Assembly (NCBI RefSeq): GCF_002920615.1 | Contig: NZ_PQSU01000018.1 | Span: 152,261 to 216,260 of the forward strand | Direction of reading: 5' to 3' | Origin: Streptomyces sp. Ru62 | Lineage (GTDB): Bacteria; Actinomycetota; Actinomycetes; Streptomycetales; Streptomycetaceae | DNA length: 64,000 nt | Part shown: one piece after another, positions 45,359 through 53,852 of the stretch | How the letters are laid out: the number at the start of each line of letters is the position of its first letter | Position numbering within the stretch: the first letter of the stretch is position 1 | Made by a program: the position numbers and the translations under genes | Notes under the pieces: model-generated | What the model was told of the DNA's origin: nothing | Seen by the model: only the letters and a program-made list of their open reading frames with translations | The model's database searches: none

Positions 45359-46462
45359 TCATCCGGCCGGCGCCACGACCACGTCCCGTCTGGCGACGCC
45401 GGGGTCGGTGAACTCCAGGACCCGCTCGGCCTCGGCACGCAGCTCCTCCACGACCTGCGCGGGCAGCCGCTCGAACGGGGTGAGCGTCAGGGTCACCGCC
45501 GTCCTGCGCCGGGCCGTGGCCCAGGTACCCGCCACGAACCCGTCCCACAGGAAGGACGCCGGCACCCGCAGGTTCCTGGTGATCAACCGGGACCGGTACT
45601 CGGTGGGGACGATGCGGCTGCGGTCCTTGTGGGCGAGGACCAGACTGTCGAACTCCGGCAGCAGGCGGACCGGCGCCGGCGTGTCCGGGCCGGGGCGCGG
45701 CGCGTCGGGGAGGTCGTGGACCACCTGGCCGTCCTCGGTGGTGAACGCGCGCAGCTCCGGGGCGAGCCGCTCGAACACGTCCGCCGCCTTCAGCCAGCCG
45801 AACTCGCGCAGGTCGGCGGGGCCCGCGGGGCCGTAGGCGGCCAGGTAGCGGCGGACGAAGTCCTCCGCCGAGCTCTCCCCGGCCGGCTCGGCGCCGAGCC
45901 AGGACCCGGCCGTGGTCACCTCGCTGGAGGCGGGGAACGCCCACCGGTCCGCCGTCGGCACCATGACCAGGGGCAGGTTCATGCGCACGCAGTATCCGAG
46001 TGCCCGGTCATCGGCGTCGGGGAACTCGCGCCGCATCCGGTCCCGGATCGCCGCGAAGTCCAGCGGCCCGGCGTCGAGGACGCGACGGGCGACGGCCACC
46101 AGGCGTTCCTGGTCGATCTCCGGGCCGGCGATCCGCTTGGTGACGCCGGCCGCCGCGGCCGCCAGGGAGGGCTCCACCAGCGCGCGGAAGGCCAGGTAGT
46201 CGCGGGCGGTGAGCAGGTGCAGGGTGGCCCGGACGTAGGTGGCCCGGACCACCTCCCGCTCCTCCAGGGCCGTGCGCAGGTCGTCGGTGTCGAAGCCGGC
46301 CACCCGGTTCCACAGGGCGAGGAACGGTGAACCCGGCTGTTGGGCCTGCAGGGCGAGCAGGCGTTCCACGGCGTCGGCCACGGACGTCCGCGCCCGCTCC
46401 AGCAGCAACTGCCGGGCCAGGGTGGCCCGGTTCAGTGCGCGACGGCTCAGGACGTCGGTCAT
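45359..46462 (-). CDS. Winged-helix protein of the AlkZ DNA-glycosylase family (HTH_42)
   Basis: A 367-residue protein of the HTH_42 superfamily, built from tandem winged helices. It includes the QxQ motif (ERLLALQAQQPGSPF, residues about 27-41) that forms the catalytic site of AlkZ, the interstrand-crosslink DNA glycosylase of streptomycetes. Further family features are YVRATLHLLTARDYLAFR and VPTEYRSRLITRNL. Paralogues lacking toxin specificity are common in this genus and repair bulky or crosslinked bases. The start ATG 46462 (MTDVLSRRALN) follows a gap with no gene. It is divergent from the isochorismatase operon. Confidence 0.85.
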   Translation of the reverse strand: MTDVLSRRALNRATLARQLLLERARTSVADAVERLLALQAQQPGSPFLALWNRVAGFDTDDLRTALEEREVVRATYVRATLHLLTARDYLAFRALVEPSLAAAAAGVTKRIAGPEIDQERLVAVARRVLDAGPLDFAAIRDRMRREFPDADDRALGYCVRMNLPLVMVPTADRWAFPASSEVTTAGSWLGAEPAGESSAEDFVRRYLAAYGPAGPADLREFGWLKAADVFERLAPELRAFTTEDGQVVHDLPDAPRPGPDTPAPVRLLPEFDSLVLAHKDRSRIVPTEYRSRLITRNLRVPASFLWDGFVAGTWATARRRTAVTLTLTPFERLPAQVVEELRAEAERVLEFTDPGVARRDVVVAPAG

Positions 46463-46731
46463 GTCGCTCCTCGGCTCGGGTGAAGCTCCCAGCGCCAAGT
46501 TAGGGCACGAGGGCGTCACCGCGGGAGCCGCTGCCGAGGACCCGGAGTGCCCGGACGGCTCCCCGCGGCCGACCACCCTCCGCAGCCGACCTCGCCCGCC
46601 GGTCCGGCTCACCCGCCCGTCGGCGCGGATGCCGTTCGGCGGGACGAGTGACAGACTGAAGCTTCCGAGCCGCAAGCCGCGGCAGCCGGCTCGATGGGCC
46701 TGCCCGTGTGCCGGCCGGATGGGATCCGTCC

Positions 46732-47433
46732 ATGACTTCCGAAACCCCTGAAGCGCTGTACTCCCCGGAACGAACCGCCCTCCTGATCGTCGACCCGTAC
46801 AACGACTTCCTGTCCGAGGGCGGCAAGCTGTGGCCGCGCGGGAAGGAGGTGGCGGAAGGCGTCGGCCTGCTCGACCACATGCGCACCATGCTCGCCACGG
46901 CCCGCGACCAGGGCTTCCGCGTCCTCATCGTGCCCCATCACCAGACGACGCCGGACGACTACGTCACATGGGACCACCTCTCCCCGACACAGCAGCGCAT
47001 CGTGCGGCAGCAGACCTTCGCCGCGGGCAGCTGGGGGGCCGAGTGGCACCCCGACTTCCGGCCTCGCGAGGGCGAGCTCGTCGCGCGCCAGCACTGGGCG
47101 TCGAGCGGTTTCGCGAACACGGACCTGGACTTCCTGCTCAAGCAGCACCACATCAGGAACGTCCTGCTCATCGGCATGCGGGCCAACACCTGCGTGGACA
47201 CCACCGCACGCTTCGGTCAGGAGCTGGGTTACCACGTCACCCTCGTCCGTGACGCCATCGCCGCCTTCACCTGGGAGGAGATGACAGCGACGTTCGACAT
47301 CAACGCGCCTCTGTACGCCCACGCCGTCCTCACCACCGACGAGTTCGTCGCCATCGTGAACGGCGGCGCCGGCGAGGGCTCCGGGCGCGCGGGCGTACGG
47401 GAACCGGGCGGAACCGGCGGTGACGCCCGGTGA
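46732..47433 (+). CDS. Isochorismatase-like cysteine hydrolase
   Basis: A 233-residue hydrolase of the isochorismatase family. The catalytic Asp lies in TALLIVDPYNDFLSEGG and the nucleophile Cys in LLIGMRANTCVDTTARF; a Lys in the expected position (KQHHIRN) is also visible. The group cleaves vinyl-ether, carbamoyl or amide bonds of small molecules, such as nicotinamide or N-carbamoyl compounds. The stop overlaps the next start by 4 bases, so it is co-translated with the SDR at 47430. Start ATG 46732 is preferred to GTG 46708. Confidence 0.85.
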   Translation: MTSETPEALYSPERTALLIVDPYNDFLSEGGKLWPRGKEVAEGVGLLDHMRTMLATARDQGFRVLIVPHHQTTPDDYVTWDHLSPTQQRIVRQQTFAAGSWGAEWHPDFRPREGELVARQHWASSGFANTDLDFLLKQHHIRNVLLIGMRANTCVDTTARFGQELGYHVTLVRDAIAAFTWEEMTATFDINAPLYAHAVLTTDEFVAIVNGGAGEGSGRAGVREPGGTGGDAR

Positions 47434-48188
47434 GCCCGGCCGCCGAAGGAACCGGCGGACCGCGCGGCGCACTGGCCGGGCAGACGGTCGTGGTGGTGGG
47501 AGGCAGCGCGGGCATCGGCCTGGAGACCGCGCGCCAGGTGCGCGCGGCCGGCGGCGAGCTGGTCCTCGTGGCGCGCGACGCCGAACGTCTGCGGCGGGCG
47601 GCGGACGAACTTCACCCGCGGAGCACCGCCGCGTTCGACGCCCAGGACACCGAACGCCTGGAGGGGTTCCTCGGCGAGTTGCCCGGGCGGGTCGACCATG
47701 TGATGGTCACGGCGGGCAGCCCGTCGTACACCCCCCTCGCCGATCTCGACCTGACCGACGCGGGACGGGACTTCGGCGGGCGCATCGCGATGGTGCTCGC
47801 GGTGGCACGGGCGGGCCGGGAGAAGGTCAGGGCCGGGGGGACGCTGTTGTTCATCGGTGGTACCGGTGGTCGCCGGCCCGCCGTCGGGATGGCCGTCACG
47901 GGCGCCCTCACCGCAGCACTGCCCGCGCTGACCGCCAGCCTGGCACTGGAGGTCGCCCCCGTCCGGGTCAACCTGATCGCGGCCGGCTTCGTGGACACCC
48001 CCCTGTCGGCCTCCCTCCTCGGTGACCGACTGGAGGCCCGCCGCGAGGAGTTGAGAAGGACACTGCCCATCGGCCGGGTGGTCGGACCGGCGGACGTCGC
48101 CGCCCTCGCACTGCACATCATGACCAACGGCGCCCTCACCGGCGCCACGTACGACATCGACGGCGGCCAGCAGCTCGTGACCCACTGA
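47430..48188 (+). CDS. SDR-family oxidoreductase, atypical active site
   Basis: A 252-residue short-chain dehydrogenase-like protein. The cofactor motif VVVVGGSAGIGLETARQV and the NAG-like strand (VMVTAGSPSY) are present, and the tail has the family end (GATYDIDGGQQLV). The catalytic YxxxK is missing: aligned positions in GMAVTGALTAALPALTASL are small residues, so it cannot act as a normal SDR. The deviation looks like a family trait, since the segment around it (RVNLIAAGFVDTPLSASLLG) is well kept. It overlaps the isochorismatase gene and precedes a VOC protein by 24 bp. Confidence 0.85.
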   Translation: MSPAAEGTGGPRGALAGQTVVVVGGSAGIGLETARQVRAAGGELVLVARDAERLRRAADELHPRSTAAFDAQDTERLEGFLGELPGRVDHVMVTAGSPSYTPLADLDLTDAGRDFGGRIAMVLAVARAGREKVRAGGTLLFIGGTGGRRPAVGMAVTGALTAALPALTASLALEVAPVRVNLIAAGFVDTPLSASLLGDRLEARREELRRTLPIGRVVGPADVAALALHIMTNGALTGATYDIDGGQQLVTH

Positions 48189-48212
48189 CAACCGAGACGG
48201 GAAGCGCAAGCC

Positions 48213-48830
48213 ATGGACATGAAACTGGAGATCGTCGTGGTGCCGGTGGCCGACGTCGACCGCGCCAAGGACTTCTACACCGCACTCGGCTGGAGGCTCG
48301 ACGGGGACTTCGCCCCCGAGGAGGACTTCCGGGTGGTGCAGGTGACCCCTCCCGGTTCCCCGGCGTCGGTCATCTTCGGTTCATCGGTCACCGATCGGCC
48401 CCCGGGCTCGGCGCAGGGCCTGTACCTGATCGTCGACGACATCGAGGCCGCCCATGAGGAGCTGACCCGGTGCGGCGCCGACCCGAGCGAGGTGTTCCAC
48501 GACGCCGGCGGGATCTTCCACCACGCCGGCACGGTGGCCCGGGTGCCCGGCCCCGATCCGAAACGCGGCAGTTACGGCTCCTACCTGTCCTTCAGCGACC
48601 CGGACGGCAACGGCTGGTTCCTGCAGGAGGTCACCACCCGTCTTCCGGGGCGGCTGGATCCCGCGGCCACCTCGTTCTCCTCGGCCGACGACCTGGCGAG
48701 CGCCCTGCGGCGGGCCGCGGCGGCACACGGCGAGCACGAGGAACGCGCCGGCTCGCAGGACCCGGACTGGCCGGACTGGTACGCGCGGTACCTGGTCAGC
48801 GAGCAGGCCGGTACGGAACCGCCCTCCTGA
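48213..48830 (+). CDS. VOC (glyoxalase/bleomycin-resistance) family protein
   Basis: A 205-residue vicinal-oxygen-chelate protein. The first half shows the paired beta-alpha-beta-beta-beta module: KLEIVVVPVADVDRAKDFY, RVVQVTPPGSPASVIFG, GLYLIVDDIEAAHEELTRCG, SYLSFSDPDGNGWFLQEV. The last 70 residues are an acidic, Trp-rich tail (DPDWPDWYARYL) often joined to this family. Function may be detoxification, sequestration or dioxygenase activity. It follows the SDR by 24 bp in the same direction and is probably the last gene of that operon. Confidence 0.85.
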   Translation: MDMKLEIVVVPVADVDRAKDFYTALGWRLDGDFAPEEDFRVVQVTPPGSPASVIFGSSVTDRPPGSAQGLYLIVDDIEAAHEELTRCGADPSEVFHDAGGIFHHAGTVARVPGPDPKRGSYGSYLSFSDPDGNGWFLQEVTTRLPGRLDPAATSFSSADDLASALRRAAAAHGEHEERAGSQDPDWPDWYARYLVSEQAGTEPPS

Positions 48831-48909
48831 ACCCGGCTGCCGGTGAACCACCCCACCCGGCCCTGGCAGGATGCGCCGTGACAGCAAGCGTATGGAGGTG
48901 GCGGCTTCG

Positions 48910-49119
48910 ATGGACCCGAGTTCGATCACCGTGCTGGTGACCTTCGTCGGTGGGCCGGCCGACGGTCGGACCGAGCACCTGCCGCTGTTCGAGGCGACGA
49001 GCGGGGTCACCGTCGACGGTGTGGCCTACGGCTGTGACCCGGGCCCGCCCCCAGAGCTCAGGGACACTCCGGAGGGGCTGGCCCAGGTGATGCGCCCCGG
49101 CGTCCGTCAGCCCAGGTAG
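48910..49119 (+). CDS. Small hypothetical protein (69 aa)
   Basis: A 69-residue frame starting ATG 48910, with GGAGGTG nine bases before it. It begins MDPSSITVLVTFVGGPADGRTEHLP, a short beta-rich protein with a Gly-Gly-Pro-Ala-Asp-Gly turn seen in small actinobacterial proteins of unknown function. Its last 13 bases overlap the 3' end of the convergent NmrA-like gene. In-frame starts further upstream (48871, 48892) are possible. Confidence 0.55.
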   Translation: MDPSSITVLVTFVGGPADGRTEHLPLFEATSGVTVDGVAYGCDPGPPPELRDTPEGLAQVMRPGVRQPR

Positions 49120-50012
49120 AAGTCCCTGCGGGCCGCCACGAACTCCTCGATCGTCTGCGCGGGGGCACCGGTCAGACGCTCGACGTCGGCGGAAGCCCGG
49201 TCGTAGCGGTTCTGCTGGTGCAGGCGGCACATCGTGACGATGTGCTGCTCCACGTGCGGCGGCAGGCCGATCACGGAGAGCACCTCCTCGCGCCACCGGT
49301 CGAGCGGGACGTCCACGTACGACACCGGCCGCCGCAGCGCCTTCGAGAAGGCCCCGGCCAGCTCCGTCATGTCGACGGCGCGCGGCCCGGTCAGCTCGTA
49401 GACGTGCCCCACGTGCGGCAGGGGATCGCGCAGCACGGTCGCGACCGTCCGGGCGACGTCGTCCACGGCGATCGGCGAGGTGCGCCCCGCTCCGAACGGC
49501 AGCACGATCGTGCCGTTCTCGCGGATGGTCCGCGCCGGCAGCGTGGTGAACAGCGGGTTGTCAAGGAAGGCCGTCGGCCGGATGTGCACGACTGGCAGGC
49601 CGGACCAGTTCAGCACCTGCTCGGCCAGCCAGTGCAGCCGCTGCTGGTGGGACTCGGCCGTGCTGGTGGCGGTCATCTGCGACACCGTCATCTGTGACAT
49701 GCCGACGAGAGCGCCCAGCCCGCCGTACTCCCGCGCGACGCTCGCCACGACGGTCGCCGCGAGAAGGTGGTCGGGGGACACGGGCATGGCGAAGTACAGG
49801 GTGTCCACGCCCTCCAGGGCGGCCGCGACGGTCTCGGGGCGCGTGAGGTCACCGAGGACGACGTCCGCGCCGAGGGCGCGCAGGCGCGCGGCACGGTCGT
49901 CGTCCCGGCGCACCATGACCCGCACCGGGACGTCCCGCGCCCGCAGCTTCTCGACGACACCGCGACCCACGTCGCCCGCGCCGGTGATCAGGACGAGGTC
50001 GCTTCCGTTCAT
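49107..50012 (-). CDS. NmrA-type NAD(P)-binding oxidoreductase
   Basis: A 301-residue Rossmann protein of the NmrA/atypical SDR group. Cofactor motif LVLITGAGDVGRGVVEKLR and basic VRVMVRRDDDR indicate NADP. Central landmarks are HIRPTAFLDNPLFTT and SPIAVDDVARTVATVL. Members are redox sensors or quinone/azo reductases. It is divergent from the MarR gene and probably under its control; a second NmrA-like gene sits on the other side of that regulator. Confidence 0.85.
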   Translation of the reverse strand: MNGSDLVLITGAGDVGRGVVEKLRARDVPVRVMVRRDDDRAARLRALGADVVLGDLTRPETVAAALEGVDTLYFAMPVSPDHLLAATVVASVAREYGGLGALVGMSQMTVSQMTATSTAESHQQRLHWLAEQVLNWSGLPVVHIRPTAFLDNPLFTTLPARTIRENGTIVLPFGAGRTSPIAVDDVARTVATVLRDPLPHVGHVYELTGPRAVDMTELAGAFSKALRRPVSYVDVPLDRWREEVLSVIGLPPHVEQHIVTMCRLHQQNRYDRASADVERLTGAPAQTIEEFVAARRDFYLG

Positions 50013-50110
50013 CGGCCGGACTCCTTGCGTGCGAGGGAGCGCAGAGGCCGGGAAGCGGACACCGCGCGCCCGCGGCCGGTCGACTCCAGGTCGGGCACTC
50101 CGACTGGTAC

Positions 50111-50122
50111 GAGCATATACTC
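50111..50122. promoter_or_regulatory. MarR-type operator candidate
   Basis: GAGCATATACTC is a 12-bp palindrome with one broken pair, the only strongly AT-rich block in the 140-bp space between the NmrA gene and the MarR gene. MarR dimers bind such short dyads. It overlaps the likely -10 region for either direction. Confidence 0.5.
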
Positions 50123-50152
50123 ACAGTGGGATCCCGGTATCCGGAGGAGATC

Positions 50153-50605
50153 ATGACGCGCCCCGAGACGGACACCGTCGAGCTGTGCAACAACCTGGCC
50201 CTGCGCAAGGCGGCCCGGTACCTCGGTGCCACCTATGACAAGGCGCTCGCCCCGACGGGTCTGCGAGCGACGCAGTTCAGCATCCTGCAGAAGCTGAGCA
50301 CCCAGGAGAAGGTCACCATCACGAGCCTCGCCGAGATGATCGCCATGGACCGCACCACCTTGGCCACCAATCTCAAACCACTCGCACGCGATGGCCTGGT
50401 CACGGTCGAACCCTCGCCGACGGACCGCCGGGCTCGCATCGTCACCCTCACCGAGGAGGGCCTCACCCGGATGAAAGCCGCCCTCCCGTACTGGCGAACC
50501 GTGCAGTCCCAGTTCGAGGAGAGCTTCGGACAGGCCGAGGCGGCCCGGCTCCGCGCCGCTCTCGAAGGCGTCCTGGACACCGGATTCCAGCCCTGGGCCG
50601 AGTGA
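50153..50605 (+). CDS. MarR-family transcriptional regulator
   Basis: A 150-residue MarR regulator: dimerisation helices, then winged helix with TITSLAEMIAMDRTTLATNL as the HTH and SPTDRRARIVTLTEEG as the wing. The presence of Cys near the N-terminus (VELCNNLALRK) and Lys-rich DNA contact region recall redox-sensing members. Start ATG 50153 has a perfect GGAGGAG site. It lies between two NmrA-like oxidoreductases, so a redox or electrophile signal is likely. Confidence 0.9.
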   Translation: MTRPETDTVELCNNLALRKAARYLGATYDKALAPTGLRATQFSILQKLSTQEKVTITSLAEMIAMDRTTLATNLKPLARDGLVTVEPSPTDRRARIVTLTEEGLTRMKAALPYWRTVQSQFEESFGQAEAARLRAALEGVLDTGFQPWAE

Positions 50606-50620
50606 CGGCGGAGAACCACC

Positions 50621-51373
50621 ATGCGCATCGCTGTCGCCGGGGCGACCGGGAACATCGGAGCCCGCACCGTCACCGCGCTGGAGCAGGCCGGACACGAAGC
50701 CGTACGCATCAGCCGCTCACTGGGCGTGGACCTGATGACCGGGGACGGCCTGGACGCCGCCCTGACCGGCGTGGAGGCCGTCGTGGACACCACGAGTTCC
50801 GAGGCCGCCGACCGGGAGCGGGCGGTGACGTACTTCGGCACCACGACCCGGAACCTGCTGGCCGCCGAGGTACGCGCCGGCGTCCGTCACCACGTGCTGC
50901 TCACGATCGTCGGCACCGGTCGCGTCGAAGGCAACGCCCACTACGCCGGCAAGCGCGAGCAGGAGCGCCTGGTCGCCGAGGGCCCGGTGCCGTGGACGAT
51001 CGTTCCCGCCACCCAGTTCCACGACTTCGCCGCGACCGTGACGGGCTGGACCGAGCGGGACGGCGTCGCCACGATCCCACCGCTCCTCGTCCAGCCGATC
51101 GCACCGGCGGACGTCGCCGACGTCCTCGCCGAGATCGCCACCGGCCCACCCCAGGGGCGTTACCGCGATGTCGCCGGCCCGGAGACACAGGACCTGGTGG
51201 ACATGGCCCGGCGCACCAACGACGCGCGCGGCCACGCGGTCAGGCTCGTGCCGACGTGGTCGTCGGTGCTGGGCCCGGAGATGGCCGGCGACGTGCTCCT
51301 GCCCGGCGACGACGCCCGCATCGCGCCCACGACCTTCGACGAGTGGCTGGCGGAGCAAGGCCCGGAACCGTGA
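50621..51373 (+). CDS. NmrA/SDR-like NAD(P)-binding protein
   Basis: A 250-residue atypical SDR. The cofactor motif is MRIAVAGATGNIGARTVTAL. Later features are HHVLLTIVGTGRVEGNAHYAGKREQE, which includes a YxxxK-like YAGKR, and AHPADVADVLAEI-type helices (IAPADVADVLAEIAT). It starts 15 bp after the MarR gene and is probably co-transcribed with it. Likely an NADPH-dependent reductase or epimerase-like sensor. Confidence 0.85.
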   Translation: MRIAVAGATGNIGARTVTALEQAGHEAVRISRSLGVDLMTGDGLDAALTGVEAVVDTTSSEAADRERAVTYFGTTTRNLLAAEVRAGVRHHVLLTIVGTGRVEGNAHYAGKREQERLVAEGPVPWTIVPATQFHDFAATVTGWTERDGVATIPPLLVQPIAPADVADVLAEIATGPPQGRYRDVAGPETQDLVDMARRTNDARGHAVRLVPTWSSVLGPEMAGDVLLPGDDARIAPTTFDEWLAEQGPEP

Positions 51374-51398
51374 CCTCCCGCCGGACGTCCCAGTGATC

Positions 51399-51893
51399 AT
51401 GATCGCTGACGCGGACGAGTTGATCGACGACTGGGAGTCGATATGGCAGGGCTACTTCCTGGGGGAGCACGACGAGACCGTGCTGGAGTGCGTGGAGCGG
51501 CTCGACAGGGCGCGGGCCGCCCGGCCGTACGACCCGGACGTGACGGCGTTCTACACGCTGGGCCTGGTGTGGACCCACGGCCATGCGATGTACGACGCGG
51601 AACCCGAGGTGGCGCGACGGGTCGTGGCAGCGCTGTCGGCCGTCGCCTCGGACCCCGCCGTCGCGCGGGCCGCGTGTGACCACGCGCGTCATCCGTGCGA
51701 CGGCGACCTGTACACGCTCCTGGAGTCCTTCGGGACGTTGTTGTCGCTGCCGGCCGGGAGCTCCGACTACACGTGGGAGGACATGGACACGACGGACGGC
51801 GATCCCGCCCCGGGGTCCAGCCGGCGCTGCCCGCGCAACGTGGCGGGTCTCGCACGGACGGCCGCCGGCGAGATCGAGCGGTACGGGAAGTAG
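51399..51893 (+). CDS. Hypothetical protein (164 aa)
   Basis: A 164-residue acidic protein beginning MIADADELIDDWESIWQGYF. Helical content looks high, with two to three TPR-like pairs (VLECVERLDRARAARPYDPD, ARRVVAALSAVASDPAVARA). No catalytic motif is visible. ATG 51399 or the in-frame GTG 51393 could be used; neither has a strong ribosome site. It follows the NmrA-like gene by 25 bp but may be unrelated. Confidence 0.6.
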   Translation: MIADADELIDDWESIWQGYFLGEHDETVLECVERLDRARAARPYDPDVTAFYTLGLVWTHGHAMYDAEPEVARRVVAALSAVASDPAVARAACDHARHPCDGDLYTLLESFGTLLSLPAGSSDYTWEDMDTTDGDPAPGSSRRCPRNVAGLARTAAGEIERYGK

Positions 51894-51926
51894 CGATCGG
51901 GCGAGCGTGGGGAAAGGCTTCCGACA

Positions 51927-52448
51927 GTGATCTCGTCAACGCGTACAGCGTCTGTCTGCCGCGGTGGCGGGCGCGGTGCCGCCGTCACGGTGGCCGTGCT
52001 CTGCGCTCTCGCCACGGCCTGCGGCTCCGGCACCGGCGAACCGGCCGGCGACTCCACGAGCACCGCGGGCCGTCCGGCCGGCCACCCGGTGAAGGACACC
52101 AGCATCACGGCCGAGCCGGGTGAGCGCTTCACGATCACCGTCGCCCAGAACGCCTCCACCCGTGAGTACTGGTACCTGGTCGACCCCGCGCCCGACAGCT
52201 CGGTGCTCGTCAGCCGAAGCCGGGACCACGCGTCGGACTCCGGCGACGAGCCGATGCCCGGTGCCGGCGGCCGGCTCACCTTCACCTTCGAGGCGAAGGG
52301 CAAGGGGACCACGCGGTTCACGCTGCTGCACTGCACGTTCACCACCTGCCAGGGCAACACCTCCACCCGGCCCCCCGAGACGACCGGCCCCTCCTCCGCC
52401 CCCTCCCGGGCCCCCGAGCGCATCACCTACACCGTCACCGTCCGCTGA
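51927..52448 (+). CDS. Chagasin-like (I42) protease inhibitor lipoprotein
   Basis: A 173-residue secreted lipoprotein. The lipobox LATAC (residues 29-33) is cut before Cys. After a Ser/Gly-rich linker, residues about 60-172 form a beta-sandwich of the inhibitor I42 (chagasin) family: SITAEPGERFTITVAQNAST, a PGAGGRLTFTFEAKGKGTTRF core and a C-terminal ITYTVTV strand. The conserved NPTTGY-type loop is represented by NASTREYWYL. Such proteins block papain-like cysteine proteases. GTG 51927 has GGGGAAAGG upstream. Confidence 0.78.
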   Translation: MISSTRTASVCRGGGRGAAVTVAVLCALATACGSGTGEPAGDSTSTAGRPAGHPVKDTSITAEPGERFTITVAQNASTREYWYLVDPAPDSSVLVSRSRDHASDSGDEPMPGAGGRLTFTFEAKGKGTTRFTLLHCTFTTCQGNTSTRPPETTGPSSAPSRAPERITYTVTVR

Positions 52449-52504
52449 GCGGCCGCCCCGGGCACCGGGCCGCAGTACAGCCGATGTGTCGGGCCCGCCC
52501 CGCG

Positions 52505-53725
52505 CTACGGCGAGGCGGGCCGGTGCGGGCTGCGGAGCACGAGCAGGGTGATCTCGCTGGGGGCGAAGACGCGGAACGGCGGGCCCCAGAAGCCGGTGCC
52601 GCGGCTGGTGTAGAGGAGGGTGCGGGGGCCGTGGTGGCTGAGGCCGGCGAGGGCGGGCTGGTCGAGGCGGACGAGGTGGTGGAAGGGCCAGATCTGGCCG
52701 CCGTGGGTGTGGCCGGACAGTTGGAGGTCGATGCCGGCTGCTGCCGCACGGTCGACGAACTTCGGCTGGTGGGCCAGGAGCAGGACGGGCAGGTCGGGGT
52801 CGGCGCCGTTCAGGGCTCCGGCGAGGTGGGCGCGGTGGCCCGCCAGGCCGGAGGACTCGGCGGTGACGTCGTCCACGCCGGCGACCACGAGGGTGTCGCC
52901 TCCGCGTTCGAGCAGCAGATGGCGGTTGCGCAGCGGCTCCCAGCCCAGCTCGTCCATGAGGTCGACCCAGCCCTGGGCCTCGCTGTAGTACTCGTGGTTG
53001 CCGGTGACGTACACCCGGGCACGGGTGGCCCGCACGGTGCCCAGTGGGGCGGCCTGGGCGCGGCGGCGTTCGGCCGTGCCATCCGCGATGTCGCCGGTGT
53101 GGCAGACCAGGTCGGCATCCAGGGTGTTGACCGTCTCGCACACCCGTGCCGACCAGCGGGCGCGATCGAGCGGGCCGTAGTGGGTGTCGGTGATGAGGAC
53201 GACGCGGGTGCCGTCCAGCCCGGCACCCAGTCGCGGGAGTCGCACGTCCAGCCGGCGCACGCGCGGCACCCGGCGGGCCTCGGCGTACCCCCAGGCGAGC
53301 AGTGCGGCGGTGGCGCCGAGGACGGCCCACGTGACGATGCGGGCCCGGTCCTGACTCTCGCCGACGCCGGCCACGGTCAGGGCGAGCCGCAGGAGGACGC
53401 CGAGCAGAACGGACCAGGTGAACAGGACCCAGCTCGTGCCCAGCAGGGTGTCACCGACGATCGCCGCCCGGTCCCGCTGACGCCGGCCGTGGCCGCGCAC
53501 CATCGCGAGCGGCATACCGGCGAGGCCGAGGACGAACAGGGCGGTGCCGGCCAGCGTGACGGGCAACGGCCAGTGCTGGCCGGTGTACAGCAGCACCCAG
53601 CAGGGCACCGCCCACAGAAGTACGGGGGCGATCAGGGGGATGAGGCGCATCAGGCGGAGCAGTCGGCTCTGCCGCGGAGCTCGCGCCTCGCTGTCGGCGG
53701 GTCGGGTGTCGCTGGTGTCGGTCAC
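52505..53725 (-). CDS. Membrane-anchored metallophosphoesterase (YaeI-like)
   Basis: A 406-residue protein with about five N-terminal hydrophobic segments (residues 20-145) and a C-terminal calcineurin-like metallophosphoesterase domain. The metal motifs are complete: VVLITDTHYG, LVCHTGDIADG, YVTGNHEYY, LLAHQP and SGHTHGGQIWPF. The GHTHGGQ end and membrane anchor resemble YaeI-type phosphodiesterases acting on lipid or glycan phosphodiesters at the membrane surface. GTG 53725 is the start. It reads away from the pseudogene region. Confidence 0.88.
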   Translation of the reverse strand: MTDTSDTRPADSEARAPRQSRLLRLMRLIPLIAPVLLWAVPCWVLLYTGQHWPLPVTLAGTALFVLGLAGMPLAMVRGHGRRQRDRAAIVGDTLLGTSWVLFTWSVLLGVLLRLALTVAGVGESQDRARIVTWAVLGATAALLAWGYAEARRVPRVRRLDVRLPRLGAGLDGTRVVLITDTHYGPLDRARWSARVCETVNTLDADLVCHTGDIADGTAERRRAQAAPLGTVRATRARVYVTGNHEYYSEAQGWVDLMDELGWEPLRNRHLLLERGGDTLVVAGVDDVTAESSGLAGHRAHLAGALNGADPDLPVLLLAHQPKFVDRAAAAGIDLQLSGHTHGGQIWPFHHLVRLDQPALAGLSHHGPRTLLYTSRGTGFWGPPFRVFAPSEITLLVLRSPHRPASP

Positions 53726-53852
53726 GCTTCCCCTCTCTGATCACCCCACCAAGGTAACCAAGGCAGCAGGCACCATCACCGACGCGGGCGGACTCGACAG
53801 CACACCGGCCGACCCGTCCTCCGCACCGCGCACGAACGCGAGCGCCGGCCGG

